IMG/VR virus record: IMGVR_UViG_3300009149_000024
Span: 1-64,000 of that record
DNA from: a virus
Length of the DNA: 64,000 bases
Strand: one strand, 5' to 3'
Part shown: in pieces, positions 41,101 to 48,687 of the stretch
Layout: each line of letters starts with the position of its first letter
Position numbering within the stretch: the stretch's first letter is position 1
Notes under the pieces: generated by a model
Told to the model about the DNA's origin: nothing
Database searches by the model: none
What the model saw: the letters and a program-made list of their open reading frames with translations, nothing else
Position numbers and translations under genes: made by a program

Positions 41101-43973
41101 AGGAAAGAGAATATTCAATTAGAAATGCAGGTAATACTTTATTAAAACTTTCAGGAAACAAAGATCTGCAAAAGCTTTATGACTTCATGCTAGAGTATGA
41201 TCAAGATGGTCAATTTACCGGTTTTTATACTCAAAAAATTGGTATACAATATACAAATATTCAAGAAGGATTAAGAAGTAAACTTTATGATAATGCAGGT
41301 CAACCTTATGAATATAGAGATGTTACTGATTTAAGTAAAGCAAAGCCGGAAGATATTCAATTTAACATAGAGTTAGCTAAAAATAAAGCTACCTTTGGTA
41401 AATTCTTTCAAGCTGAAACTGTAGCTGAAGATGGTACTATAACTAGCGGTGAGTTTCATAAATATACTCAAGAATTTATTGATGTTAGAAATAAATTTGA
41501 AACACCAAAAATATCTAACAACAAACAATATATTACATGGGTAAGAAAAGCTGGTATTTCAGAAAGAGATTGGAGTATTTATCAAAATAAATACTATGAT
41601 TTTAGTGATTATACAAAAGCAATTAAAGTTAATGGTGAGCCAACAGGTGCTATAACAAAAAAGGTGGCAGCTGCATTTCCAAAGGTTAAATTTAGAGAAG
41701 CCTTAGAAATAAGTAATCCTAAAGAAGGTCAACCTCAAGACATGCGTAGTGAAAAGTATAGAGCACTAATGGATCCTACTAAAACAGATGCATTAAGTGT
41801 TGCTCAAAAAGATTTTTACAACATGTTTATAAAATACTATGAGAAAGAACTATTAAATAAATTACCACAAGGAATTAGAAATCAAATGACAGGCCGTGTT
41901 CCTGTTGTTAAAAATAATATTTTAGATACATTAAAAGATCAACCAAATGTTGTAACTAAAATGTATGCTAATTTTGTTAGATCTGTTAAGAATTTTACTC
42001 AAGAAACAGCAACTCAAAAGAATGTTGCCTTTGATGAGAATGGTAATTTTGTCAATGCTCTTCCTGTTTATTATACAGGTAAGTTAAGAGTTGATGATGA
42101 ACTTAAAGAAGTTGAAACACAGATAACAGCATTACAAGATAAAAGCAGAAAGGGTACAATTACTCCAGATGCATATAAAAGAGAGTTGGCTTTACTTAAT
42201 GGTAAAGCTAAACAACTTAGAAGTCAACCATCATTAGGTGAACTTAATAAAGATATGACTAATGCTTTACTTAAGTTTAGTGCAATGGCTGAACATTATG
42301 AAGTAATGGGTGAGATTGAAGATACACTTACAGCTATGGTGGATGTTATTAAAAAAAGAAAATATACATCTGCTGATCCGGCAATAAGTTTAGGTACTAC
42401 TGTTGACAGTAAGTTTAAAACGGCAGGAACAATTAAAGGTGTTGATTCAAATGCCCTAAGAAGAGCTAAAAAGTATATGTCAATGATTTATTATGACAAT
42501 GAACTTGTATCTAAAGGGATGTTTGATAAGTTAGCTGATGAACTTATTGGTGTTTCTTCATTAGCTTATGTAGCATTTAACCCATTTGGTAACTTTAATA
42601 ACTATGTTATGGGTAGAATCAATAATGGTATTGAAGTTTTAGGTAGCAGATACTTTCCTAAAAAAGATTATGTAAGAGCAACAAGAGAGTATAATACAGA
42701 AGGTGTTAAAGGATTGTTAGATAGAGTTTCTGCCGGTGCAACTGATTTAGCTGATATAGCTACTTTAGGAAAAACAGGTTTAAAGAAAGCTGACTATAAT
42801 TCTGATTTACCTAATAATAAATATGAAGCTTTAGTAGACTTTTTTAGAATGATGGATAAAGCTACAGACATACGTGAAAGTACTTCTGAGTTTGATAGCA
42901 AATCAATATGGTCAAGATTTAAAGAGTGGGGTTATGTAATGCAAGATGCTGCTGAATATAATGTTCAAACTAAAGTTGGTATAGCAATGGTCATGGCTAA
43001 TACAATTAAAAATAGCACAACTGGTGAAACATTATCTCTTTATGATGCATTTGAATATAATGCAACAACACATAAAGTAGAATTAATAGAAGGTTATGAT
43101 ACTATTGTAAATAAAAATGGAACAGAACAACCATATACCGATCAGTTTAGATATGATTTAAGAAATGAAATTAGAGAAGTAAATAAGCAAATTCATGGTA
43201 ACTATGCTAAAGAAGACAGAATGGTTTTACAAAATAACACTCTGGGTAATTTAGCAACACAATTTCATAAATGGGTGGCACCTGCAATTAGAGCTAGATT
43301 TAGAAGAGAATACTTTGATCAAAATTTAGGTTGGATGGAAGGCCGCTATAGAGCTTGGTGGAAATTCATGGGTCATGTTAAACGTGAAATGGTACGTGGT
43401 AATGTTAGTATAAATCCTGCTAACTATGCAGAAAGCTTTAAAGAAGCTTATGGCTTTACAGGTGAAGGTGGTAACTTAGATCAAAAAGCTGAAGATAAAA
43501 TGAGAGGTTTTTATAGAACAACTGGAGAACTAGGTATTATGCTAAGTGTTGTTGTATTAAATTCATTGATGGCCGGTTTACTTGCTAATGATGATGATGA
43601 CAGTGAATTACAAAAAAGACTGAAAAATGTAATAAGACTTCAGGGAGACAGAACATACAAAGAAATGGTGTTGTTTACAATGGTGTTACCACAGAGTCAA
43701 CAACAATTATATGCAATGATGAAATCTCCAATTGCAACTACCAGAACTCTGGGTGAATTAGGTGAAGCATTAGAGTTAAGTGTTCAAACACCTTTGGCTT
43801 GGCTTTATCAAAGTGAAGCAGACTTTAAAAATAATTCAGATTATGTATATCAAAATAAACCAAATAAAGGAAAACTAAAGGTTTATAAAAATTGGGTAGA
43901 TGTAATACCTCTTTTAAGAACCATACAGAAATGGGAAAACATGCTTAAAGCACAAGACTTCTACATTAAGTAA
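38199..43973 (+). CDS. Large polymerase-companion protein with RecB/Cas4-type PD-(D/E)XK nuclease motif
   Basis: 1924 residues, starting 6 bases after the giant polymerase gene. Residues about 520-645 contain the nuclease core: LAGTAD538LVIID, IVD552LK554TSKN, and Q636VNLY640, matching motifs II-IV of the RecB/Cas4 branch. Near the N-terminus is E230-E-M-L-H234-P-F followed by KFLDKIKEALDWFLNVI, which resembles the layout after the zincin motif in the upstream protein but lacks HExxH, so it may be a degenerate zincin. The C-terminal third is helical and basic with one hydrophobic segment (LGIMLSVVVLNSLMAGLLA). It is probably packaged and ejected with the polymerase. The nuclease could attack host DNA or process phage DNA; neither is proven. 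Confidence 0.7.
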   Translation: MARCPNKNAPEYKALQEVYKSEIATNNIINTWQDANNTDVFPTVVEAKQFAKNNKVAFALKQKTFAESLLNNLREKKLIHTEFGLNLINASDPNVFYTERVADPVVVEDNKRKIEQYLKTNNIPLDAVSIIKTNKTYKVIVDQNVFTPKDLLPSSRAWDTPRSRAVVMHLMRMFPDVKVKMLSPTEAEAIYNTIPKWQKSKVNFKNVNSFYFNNVAYLVRGRVTDETAIEEMLHPFTDAIKIDNPQLFNSLLTEAKANFPEMVQSINEAYNGNRNFSQVERDLEIVTQALSRHFNNEYESTPTKKFLDKIKEALDWFLNVINNLNEYITGKPLSVKSINNKTTFTDIAKLLNTEGISFNLGSSSNGKVRYSLSPAKQKIVNKALEEANPIQAEIIKKLFHVAINSKQEIDSLSANLSDTTSANTIVVLNQEDHTYVDITNREIYKSVTTAIKGQLANQEDVELNLAVGNDVDGLLDSIISNESFDEAFLKMKSINRETAEKMFDLLQDQITQLKPLNSIAISQVVVYDEATKLAGTADLVIIDEYGRIRIVDLKTSKNSIYDMSTVASIKNKIPGRKSGTRYEVVEYELKEDVPALDKNGKPILNPDGSPKVFLGSDLKKIHGVDALSTRAQHNLQVNLYRRMFQNMGYNVYEGDAGAVTFHIQADITGKGKNQVFNNKFRLDGRVEHPISQNLLYVDMLVPSIEVLDKNINIAENAIYRGDQDLEAMEQLADTVEAQQYSEYNTITTALENYILALVEQNKALDKLKNNVFRDRTKEQTRDDIASTLAYISSNINTGPIARSQTYTQLLRSSLNQMQKFREFVEDPANVNKPEYITYVLNFQRFLSTFDALYSIKDSKELNATQRTLVLQMQLEHNKLVGTNNSEGLINDAILNFVKETIRLRSSNDWGGKGSAFTQEMLDDLMVMAPDIAIDALQAQDMATQKDPILAVMDKIYKSQKQKLLDRIEEREYSIRNAGNTLLKLSGNKDLQKLYDFMLEYDQDGQFTGFYTQKIGIQYTNIQEGLRSKLYDNAGQPYEYRDVTDLSKAKPEDIQFNIELAKNKATFGKFFQAETVAEDGTITSGEFHKYTQEFIDVRNKFETPKISNNKQYITWVRKAGISERDWSIYQNKYYDFSDYTKAIKVNGEPTGAITKKVAAAFPKVKFREALEISNPKEGQPQDMRSEKYRALMDPTKTDALSVAQKDFYNMFIKYYEKELLNKLPQGIRNQMTGRVPVVKNNILDTLKDQPNVVTKMYANFVRSVKNFTQETATQKNVAFDENGNFVNALPVYYTGKLRVDDELKEVETQITALQDKSRKGTITPDAYKRELALLNGKAKQLRSQPSLGELNKDMTNALLKFSAMAEHYEVMGEIEDTLTAMVDVIKKRKYTSADPAISLGTTVDSKFKTAGTIKGVDSNALRRAKKYMSMIYYDNELVSKGMFDKLADELIGVSSLAYVAFNPFGNFNNYVMGRINNGIEVLGSRYFPKKDYVRATREYNTEGVKGLLDRVSAGATDLADIATLGKTGLKKADYNSDLPNNKYEALVDFFRMMDKATDIRESTSEFDSKSIWSRFKEWGYVMQDAAEYNVQTKVGIAMVMANTIKNSTTGETLSLYDAFEYNATTHKVELIEGYDTIVNKNGTEQPYTDQFRYDLRNEIREVNKQIHGNYAKEDRMVLQNNTLGNLATQFHKWVAPAIRARFRREYFDQNLGWMEGRYRAWWKFMGHVKREMVRGNVSINPANYAESFKEAYGFTGEGGNLDQKAEDKMRGFYRTTGELGIMLSVVVLNSLMAGLLANDDDDSELQKRLKNVIRLQGDRTYKEMVLFTMVLPQSQQQLYAMMKSPIATTRTLGELGEALELSVQTPLAWLYQSEADFKNNSDYVYQNKPNKGKLKVYKNWVDVIPLLRTIQKWENMLKAQDFYIK

Positions 43974-44049
43974 TTATATGCAAATGCATATTGCAATACA
44001 CAATATAGCTAACGCAAAATACTATATGTAGAAACATATAATGAATGAA

Positions 44050-44092
44050 AAAGCCATCATTAAACCCTAAAAAAGGACTTAGTGATGGCTTT
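44050..44092. terminator. Bidirectional terminator between convergent clusters
   Basis: A 14-bp stem (44050-44063 with 44079-44092, one wobble) around a 15-base loop. On the minus strand it is followed by five T, on the plus strand by a short T-run within the stem end. It lies between the convergent stops of the nuclease protein and the RNR large subunit. Confidence 0.65.
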
Positions 44093-44123
44093 AACATACA
44101 TTAAATAAACCTATAGGTTGATT

Positions 44124-45749
44124 TTATCCTTCACAACTTGCACAATCTAAAATATTTCTGGCAAATTCTTGAGCTGAACTTTGACTAAATTGATAGTATA
44201 AAGTTTTAACTCCTTCCTCATGCGCGTATAAATACAATTGATTGATATCTTTAGCTGGAACAGATGGGTGAATCATTAAGTTAAGTGACTTAGACTGATC
44301 AATAAACTTTTGTCTTTGAGCTGCCTGCAAGATTAACTCTTTAGGGGTGATCTCAATGAATGACTTGAATACTGTTTTTGTAGGAAAATCTAAGTGTTGA
44401 ACTGAGCCATCTTTTTTCAAGATGCTTTTCCATACTTCCGGGGTATTCATACCATACTTATCTAACTCACACTCTAGGAAAGGATTCTTATAGATAGTCT
44501 TAGACTTGGCCAAATCTTTAATAAAATAATTAGACTTGATTGGTTCAATTCCCATACTTACCTGTCCCAAGATAAATGAGCTTGACTTGGTAGGAGCAAT
44601 TGCAATCAATGTTGAATTGGCATAACCTTTTCTAATTGACTCAACACCTTTAGAATCATGCAACCATTTAGAGGCTGCCTCACTTTTCTCTTTAAGTGCT
44701 ATAAAGATCTGAGAGTTTAACATCTTAGCTTCCAAGGAATCAAAGTCAATTAACTTAGATTGGAACAGTGAATGGTATCCTAATACGCCTAAACCAATTG
44801 TTTTGTGTTGACTTGCAAATCTATATGCTCTCTTCATACCGGGCATTACTGCAGACTTCTTAATGAACTCATCCATCACAGCATTTAAGAATAATGTGTA
44901 AGTTTCAATAGCGTCTGTGTTTTTCATCTCTTCCCAGTGCAGCAGGTTGATAGATCCTAAGCAACAAACAAATGAGTTAAATGAATCTGTTGGCAACTGA
45001 ATCTCAGAACATAAATTGCTAGCAGTAATTTCAAGACCCAATTCTTTATAAGGAGTATTGTTATTTGAATTGTCTTTGAACATAATGTATGGAAAACCAA
45101 ACTCATTACGTCTTTGAATTACCTTAGCCCATATTTTACGTTTGTCCCCATCACCAGCTTTCATTTCTTCAAGCCACTTGTCAGTTACTGTAACACCATA
45201 TTGTAGATTTTGTATTGGGTTTCCCTCAGTACCAATATCTAAGAACTCTAAGGCATCTGAATGCTCTAATGGTAACCATACCGCGCATGCTCCTCTTCTT
45301 GCTTCAGATTGCTTGCATACATCTACTGTGGTATCATAAAGTTTAGCATAATGTATTGGTCCATCTGCATGGCCCCCGGTTGAAATGACAGCACCTCTTG
45401 GTCTGATGTTACCCAAATAGACACTTGTTCCTCCGCCATACTTTGACATTAAACCAATCTCACGACCACCATTCAGGATACTATCTAATGAATCATCTAC
45501 ATTAGACCCATAACAACTAATAGGTAAACCTTTTTGTTTACCAAAGTTAATCCACACCGGGGTAGACAGACTATAAAATCCTCTGGCCATATAGTCTTCA
45601 AACTTCTGAGCAAAGCCTTCAATCTTCAAATACTTTTCAGCAATTGTTGCAATGTCTTTGATTCTTTGCTCCGGGGTTTCTGTTATATAACCTCTTGACA
45701 AAAAGGTGCGGCTATCTTCATTGAGCCAGTAATATTTTTTATATTCCAT
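44124..45749 (-). CDS. nrdA: Ribonucleoside-diphosphate reductase, large (alpha) subunit, class I
   Basis: 541 residues. STPVWINFG...ISC79YGSN supplies one of the redox Cys, N245-L-C247-S-E249 is the catalytic N-C-E triad, C262 or C263 fits the second redox Cys, PTKSSSFILG is the substrate-binding loop, and the C-terminus ends with C536-A-S-C539, the swinging dithiol reduced by thio- or glutaredoxin. There is no N-terminal ATP cone, so overall activity may escape dATP inhibition. Paired with the beta subunit gene upstream, it converts NDPs to dNDPs for phage replication. It is read opposite to the flanking late genes. Confidence 0.95.
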   Translation of the reverse strand: MEYKKYYWLNEDSRTFLSRGYITETPEQRIKDIATIAEKYLKIEGFAQKFEDYMARGFYSLSTPVWINFGKQKGLPISCYGSNVDDSLDSILNGGREIGLMSKYGGGTSVYLGNIRPRGAVISTGGHADGPIHYAKLYDTTVDVCKQSEARRGACAVWLPLEHSDALEFLDIGTEGNPIQNLQYGVTVTDKWLEEMKAGDGDKRKIWAKVIQRRNEFGFPYIMFKDNSNNNTPYKELGLEITASNLCSEIQLPTDSFNSFVCCLGSINLLHWEEMKNTDAIETYTLFLNAVMDEFIKKSAVMPGMKRAYRFASQHKTIGLGVLGYHSLFQSKLIDFDSLEAKMLNSQIFIALKEKSEAASKWLHDSKGVESIRKGYANSTLIAIAPTKSSSFILGQVSMGIEPIKSNYFIKDLAKSKTIYKNPFLECELDKYGMNTPEVWKSILKKDGSVQHLDFPTKTVFKSFIEITPKELILQAAQRQKFIDQSKSLNLMIHPSVPAKDINQLYLYAHEEGVKTLYYQFSQSSAQEFARNILDCASCEG

Positions 45750-45763
45750 ATTAATTTTATTAA

Positions 45764-46006
45764 TTATATAGAAAACTCTTGTTCGTGAACAAGTTCTCCT
45801 ACTTTTACTTTATTTATTTTATAAAAAATTACATTATTGTCTATTGATTCAAATTCTATAGCTTTCTTATAGCAATAATCAATTTTATATGCTACTGATA
45901 TTACTACAGTTTTTGAATTACATTTAGCCATTCCCATGTAAATATACTCTCCTAACTTAAAATCAGGTTCATTTGCTTTGTTTAATTCATTCTTAAAATA
46001 AGTCAT
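45764..46006 (-). CDS. Small protein between the RNR subunit genes
   Basis: 80 residues, MTYFKNELNKANEPDFKLGEYIYMGMAKC..., beta-rich and with no recognisable domain. Its start overlaps the end of the RNR beta gene by 14 bases and its stop lies 14 bases before the alpha gene start, so it is translated within the RNR operon. Glutaredoxins and RNR accessory proteins are often placed here, but no CxxC motif exists. Function unknown. Confidence 0.55.
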   Translation of the reverse strand: MTYFKNELNKANEPDFKLGEYIYMGMAKCNSKTVVISVAYKIDYCYKKAIEFESIDNNVIFYKINKVKVGELVHEQEFSI

Positions 46007-46973
46007 CTTCTGTTATACTTTTGCTTTTTTTGTTATAATCTACACTTTTCTTGTAAAAGAAGTCACCTTCTTTTGTTGAAAGAATCTCAATGTTAAACCA
46101 CTGAGTTTTTTCAAGTAGTTCATTATCAACCTCAAACAAGGCTTTCATACCTATGTTTTGTAGTGAATTATTGAATCTGTCTTTGATAAAATGCTGTATT
46201 GTTTCTTTAGAAAGAAAAGATAACTCTCCTTTTTCAAAGATCCAGTCTAGTATTTTGCACTCAGCTTCATAAGCTTTCTGACATGCAGAATCTATAAGTT
46301 GCTCAAACTCAGCATCAAACCATTCAGGATTTTCTTTTTTGATGATGTTAATCAGTTCAGCTCCAAAGTTTCCGTGGATTTCTTCTTCTTTACTTGTTGC
46401 CTCAACCACATTTGAGATACCCTTAAACAGGTTCTTTTCTTTGTTAAAAGACATCATAATTAAGAATTGGCTAAACAAACTAACATGCTCAATGAATAAA
46501 GAAAATAAAAGTACTGATTTGGTGTACATCTTATTGTCTTTACTTCTGGTGCCATCTAGGTATTTAGTAAGATATGCTATTCTGTCTTTGATAGCGGGGA
46601 TTTCTACTACATGTTGGAACTCTTTTTCAAGACCTAAGATTCTAAGTAGTTGTGCATAGGCATCTTTGTGTCTTACTTCAGATTCAGCAAACGTCATACC
46701 TACATCTCCAATCTCAGTGATTGGCATTCTTTTGTAAAGATCTGCCCAGAATGTTTTAACATTAACTTCAATTTGAGCAATTGCTAGCATGGACCTTTTG
46801 ATTACTTCTCTTTCTTTAGAGTCAATTGTAATCTTAAAATCTTGGATATCTTCAGTAAAATTAAACTCAGTATGTATCCAATACGAGTGTCTAATAGCAT
46901 CTTTATATGCTAGTAATTGAGGGTATTCATACGGCAATATGTTTACCCGTGGTAAGAAAATGTTTTTGTTCAT
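45993..46973 (-). CDS. nrdB: Ribonucleoside-diphosphate reductase, small (beta) subunit, class I
   Basis: 326 residues with the ferritin-like di-metal centre: E69, E99-x2-H102, E162, and E197-x2-H200. A Tyr stands four residues after the first His (Y106), where the class Ia radical Tyr is found, so a tyrosyl-radical enzyme is expected. The C-terminus ends with acidic EDDLF, typical of the tail that docks to the alpha subunit. It is the first gene of the minus-strand RNR cassette after the small gene at 47051. Start ATG 46973 gives MNKNIFLPRVNILPY, normal for the family. Confidence 0.95.
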   Translation of the reverse strand: MNKNIFLPRVNILPYEYPQLLAYKDAIRHSYWIHTEFNFTEDIQDFKITIDSKEREVIKRSMLAIAQIEVNVKTFWADLYKRMPITEIGDVGMTFAESEVRHKDAYAQLLRILGLEKEFQHVVEIPAIKDRIAYLTKYLDGTRSKDNKMYTKSVLLFSLFIEHVSLFSQFLIMMSFNKEKNLFKGISNVVEATSKEEEIHGNFGAELINIIKKENPEWFDAEFEQLIDSACQKAYEAECKILDWIFEKGELSFLSKETIQHFIKDRFNNSLQNIGMKALFEVDNELLEKTQWFNIEILSTKEGDFFYKKSVDYNKKSKSITEDDLF

Positions 46974-46995
46974 AAAATTGTATTTTTGAATTTTA

Positions 46996-47014
46996 AAGTT
47001 CTATGAAAGAACTT
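46996..47014 (-). promoter_or_regulatory. Perfect short hairpin in the leader of the RNR genes
   Basis: AAGTTCT (46996-47002) pairs with AGAACTT (47008-47014) around a 5-base loop, 22 bases upstream of the beta-subunit start. There is no T-run, so it is not a terminator. It may be an operator or an mRNA leader structure. Confidence 0.35.
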
Positions 47015-47050
47015 GATGGTATATATAATTTACTAAAAATAAAGGAAATT

Positions 47051-47245
47051 TTACTTACTATTATGCATATTTGCATAGCTAATTGTAAAAAATATAAAGC
47101 CTATTTCTAATCCAGTGACAAGACGGTATCTGTCATCTTCACATAAAACTTCACAGTTTATAAGTTTAAGGCCAAGTATAGGTTCTGTTGGTAGAAATTC
47201 TACATTGAACCTATTTCTAAAAATTAAAGGGTTTACTTTATTCAT
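47051..47245 (-). CDS. Small protein of unknown function upstream of the RNR genes
   Basis: 64 residues from ATG 47245 (MNKVNPLIFRNRFNVEFLP). A longer frame from 47284 exists, but its extra residues (MLLINFFKSKKFI) look like leader sequence read in frame. The protein is beta-rich (LGLKLINCEVLCEDDRYRLVTGLEIGFIFF) with no known motif. It opens the minus-strand cassette, divergent from the block 3 genes. An opposite-strand frame at 47115-47354 was judged less protein-like. Confidence 0.5.
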   Translation of the reverse strand: MNKVNPLIFRNRFNVEFLPTEPILGLKLINCEVLCEDDRYRLVTGLEIGFIFFTISYANMHNSK

Positions 47246-47287
47246 AATGAATTTTTTTGATTTAAAAAAGTTAATAAGTAACAATTA

Positions 47288-47310
47288 TTTTGTATATTAT
47301 AAGTGTATAG
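47288..47310 (+). promoter_or_regulatory. Candidate phage promoter motif, copy 2
   Basis: TTTTGTATATTATAA, one base (G), then TGTATAG; identical in 22 of 23 positions to 2919-2941. It lies 44 bases upstream of the first plus-strand gene of block 3 (ATG 47354), in the divergent gap with the RNR cassette. Confidence 0.5.
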
Positions 47311-47353
47311 CCAGGGAAATACCATTGGCAAATATAAGATATATATATTTATA

Positions 47354-47740
47354 ATGAAGAGTAGAATACTTAATATTTTCAGTTACTATGACACTGAACC
47401 AATGGAAATACTCATTGGTTTAATATGGCTCATCATGCTGCCAATCATATGGTGCTTTGAGTTTTCTTGTAACTTATTTGTCATAATCCCAAGCATTTTG
47501 CTTGGAATAGCTATGATTAAAGCAACTTGTTCTCATCCAATTAAAGTAAGAAAGACTTTATCTTACGGGTCATTTATTTTTTCCATTTTTGTAGTTTTAG
47601 GATTTATATTTAATGGAGTAATGACTAATCCCACTCATTGGTTATGGTTTCTACCATCAATTATATCTTTTTTAAACCTAACATCAATGACATCAAAATA
47701 TTATAGAAAACAAAAACAAAGTAGCAATGACATCATATGA
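47354..47740 (+). CDS. Multi-span membrane protein, possible holin or membrane-remodelling protein
   Basis: 128 residues from ATG 47354. An in-frame ATG at 47303 would add 17 residues, but it lies inside the candidate promoter motif. At least four hydrophobic segments are visible: ILIGLIWLIMLPIIWCF, NLFVIIPSILLGIAMI, SYGSFIFSIFVVLGFIF and LWFLPSIISFLNL; the tail is basic (KYYRKQKQSS). It ends in TGA and overlaps the next gene by 14 bases, so the two are translationally coupled. Position at the head of a small membrane-protein series suggests lysis or membrane function. Holin is only a guess. Confidence 0.5.
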   Translation: MKSRILNIFSYYDTEPMEILIGLIWLIMLPIIWCFEFSCNLFVIIPSILLGIAMIKATCSHPIKVRKTLSYGSFIFSIFVVLGFIFNGVMTNPTHWLWFLPSIISFLNLTSMTSKYYRKQKQSSNDII

Positions 47741-48041
47741 TAATGTAACAACCGTATTAGTCACAATAATGACTGTCCTATTCTCTGCAGGAGCGTGGAA
47801 ATTTTATGAAAAAAGAATAAAGTTAAAAACTGAGTTAGAACGGGAAGATAGAAGTGATCAGAATATGTATAGAGATGATTTAAGAGATAGAGTCAGAAGA
47901 CTTGAGCAATTATTAACAGATAGTGCGGTTGAAAAAGATTTGACGAGAGATCAGATCCTTTCACTTACTAAAGAAGTAAGTACGCTGCATGTTAAGGTTG
48001 AATATTTAGAGAAAGAGAATCAGAGACTTAAGAATATTTAA
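47727..48041 (+). CDS. Membrane-anchored coiled-coil protein
   Basis: 104 residues. One N-terminal transmembrane helix (VTTVLVTIMTVLFSAGAWKFY) is followed by a long charged coiled coil (residues about 30-104: KLKTELEREDRSDQN...VRRLEQLLTDS...VEYLEKENQRLK). This topology (short N-in tail, one span, periplasmic coil) is shared by Rz-type inner-membrane spanins and by several small phage membrane proteins. It overlaps the upstream membrane gene. The exact role is unresolved because a second protein of the same topology is encoded at 48358. Confidence 0.5.
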   Translation: MTSYDNVTTVLVTIMTVLFSAGAWKFYEKRIKLKTELEREDRSDQNMYRDDLRDRVRRLEQLLTDSAVEKDLTRDQILSLTKEVSTLHVKVEYLEKENQRLKNI

Positions 48042-48051
48042 TCTAATTTCT

Positions 48052-48059
48052 TATATTTG
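48052..48059 (+). promoter_or_regulatory. Possible TAnnTTTG promoter element
   Basis: TATATTTG in the 77-base gap before the gene at 48119 matches the Bacteroidota downstream box. No good TTTG is found 19-20 bases upstream, so this is weak. Confidence 0.25.
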
Positions 48060-48118
48060 TCTATACAAATTATAATGTGTATATTATATATAAGTAAGAT
48101 TAACTAAAATTAAAAAAT

Positions 48119-48355
48119 ATGTTTAAAAAATTATTACATGCTGTATGGACTTTTTCATTAGAAAAAGGATGGAACTGGATCTGGTCAAAGACTGAGATTG
48201 ATGAAAAAGCAATTGAGGTTGTAGAAGAAATCCAATATAGAAAAGTATTAGTAAAAGAAGAACTTAAGGATGTTGTTAATGCTGTTAAAGGTATTCCAAG
48301 CAAACCTAAAAAGAAATATTACAAACCAAAAGCCAAAGCAGAACCAAAAAAATAA
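48119..48355 (+). CDS. Small basic helical protein of unknown function
   Basis: 78 residues. The amphipathic, Trp-rich N-terminus (FKKLLHAVWTFSLEKGWNWIWSK) may lie on a membrane, a central helix is acidic, and the C-terminus is Lys/Pro-rich (KPKKKYYKPKAKAEPKK). No known domain. It starts a new run after a 77-base gap with a possible promoter element and is followed after 2 bases by the spanin-like gene. Confidence 0.5.
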   Translation: MFKKLLHAVWTFSLEKGWNWIWSKTEIDEKAIEVVEEIQYRKVLVKEELKDVVNAVKGIPSKPKKKYYKPKAKAEPKK

Positions 48356-48357
48356 TT

Positions 48358-48687
48358 ATGGTTGATTTGTATAAACTTTATAAGTTTTTTAAAGAACAAT
48401 GGCTAGGTAGTATATTAATTATAGTTTGGCTAATTTCTGTATTTATATATCAACATAAAAAAAATGAGCTTCTTAATAAAGCATATATTTTAGAAGCTAA
48501 AGTTAAGGAGTTAGAGAATAAAACAAATGCTGAATTAAAAGGTGTAGATAGTTTAAAAACTATTGATACATTGATTGTAACTAGAATTAAAATAATCAAA
48601 CAAAAAGAATATGAAGAAATACGTATTATTGATTCCCTTCCTATTAGTGGGCTTCAAAGCTATTTCACAGAACGTTACCCAAAGTAA
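48358..48687 (+). CDS. Rz-like inner-membrane spanin candidate
   Basis: 109 residues: short N-terminus, one transmembrane helix (LGSILIIVWLISVFIYQ), then a charged helical periplasmic part (KKNELLNKAYILEAKVKELENK...IKIIKQKEYEEIRIID). The 3' 77 bases overlap the next gene in another frame. An inner-membrane coiled-coil protein whose gene is overlapped by one for an exported protein is the classical Rz/Rz1 layout, so a role in joining inner and outer membrane at lysis is a reasonable inference. No direct motif proves it. Confidence 0.5.
   Translation: MVDLYKLYKFFKEQWLGSILIIVWLISVFIYQHKKNELLNKAYILEAKVKELENKTNAELKGVDSLKTIDTLIVTRIKIIKQKEYEEIRIIDSLPISGLQSYFTERYPK

Noticed and set aside
1-43973. 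Whole-phage reassignment of TAG to Gln (genetic code 15)
   Set aside because: The large late genes contain no in-frame TAG at all except the single one in the fibre, and one early gene seems to end in TAG. A recoded late region would show many.
47115-47354. Plus-strand 79-codon frame opposite the small gene before RNR
   Set aside because: Its sequence is Ser/Arg-rich and unlike the neighbouring proteins, it covers the divergent promoter region, and the minus-strand reading gives a more plausible protein.
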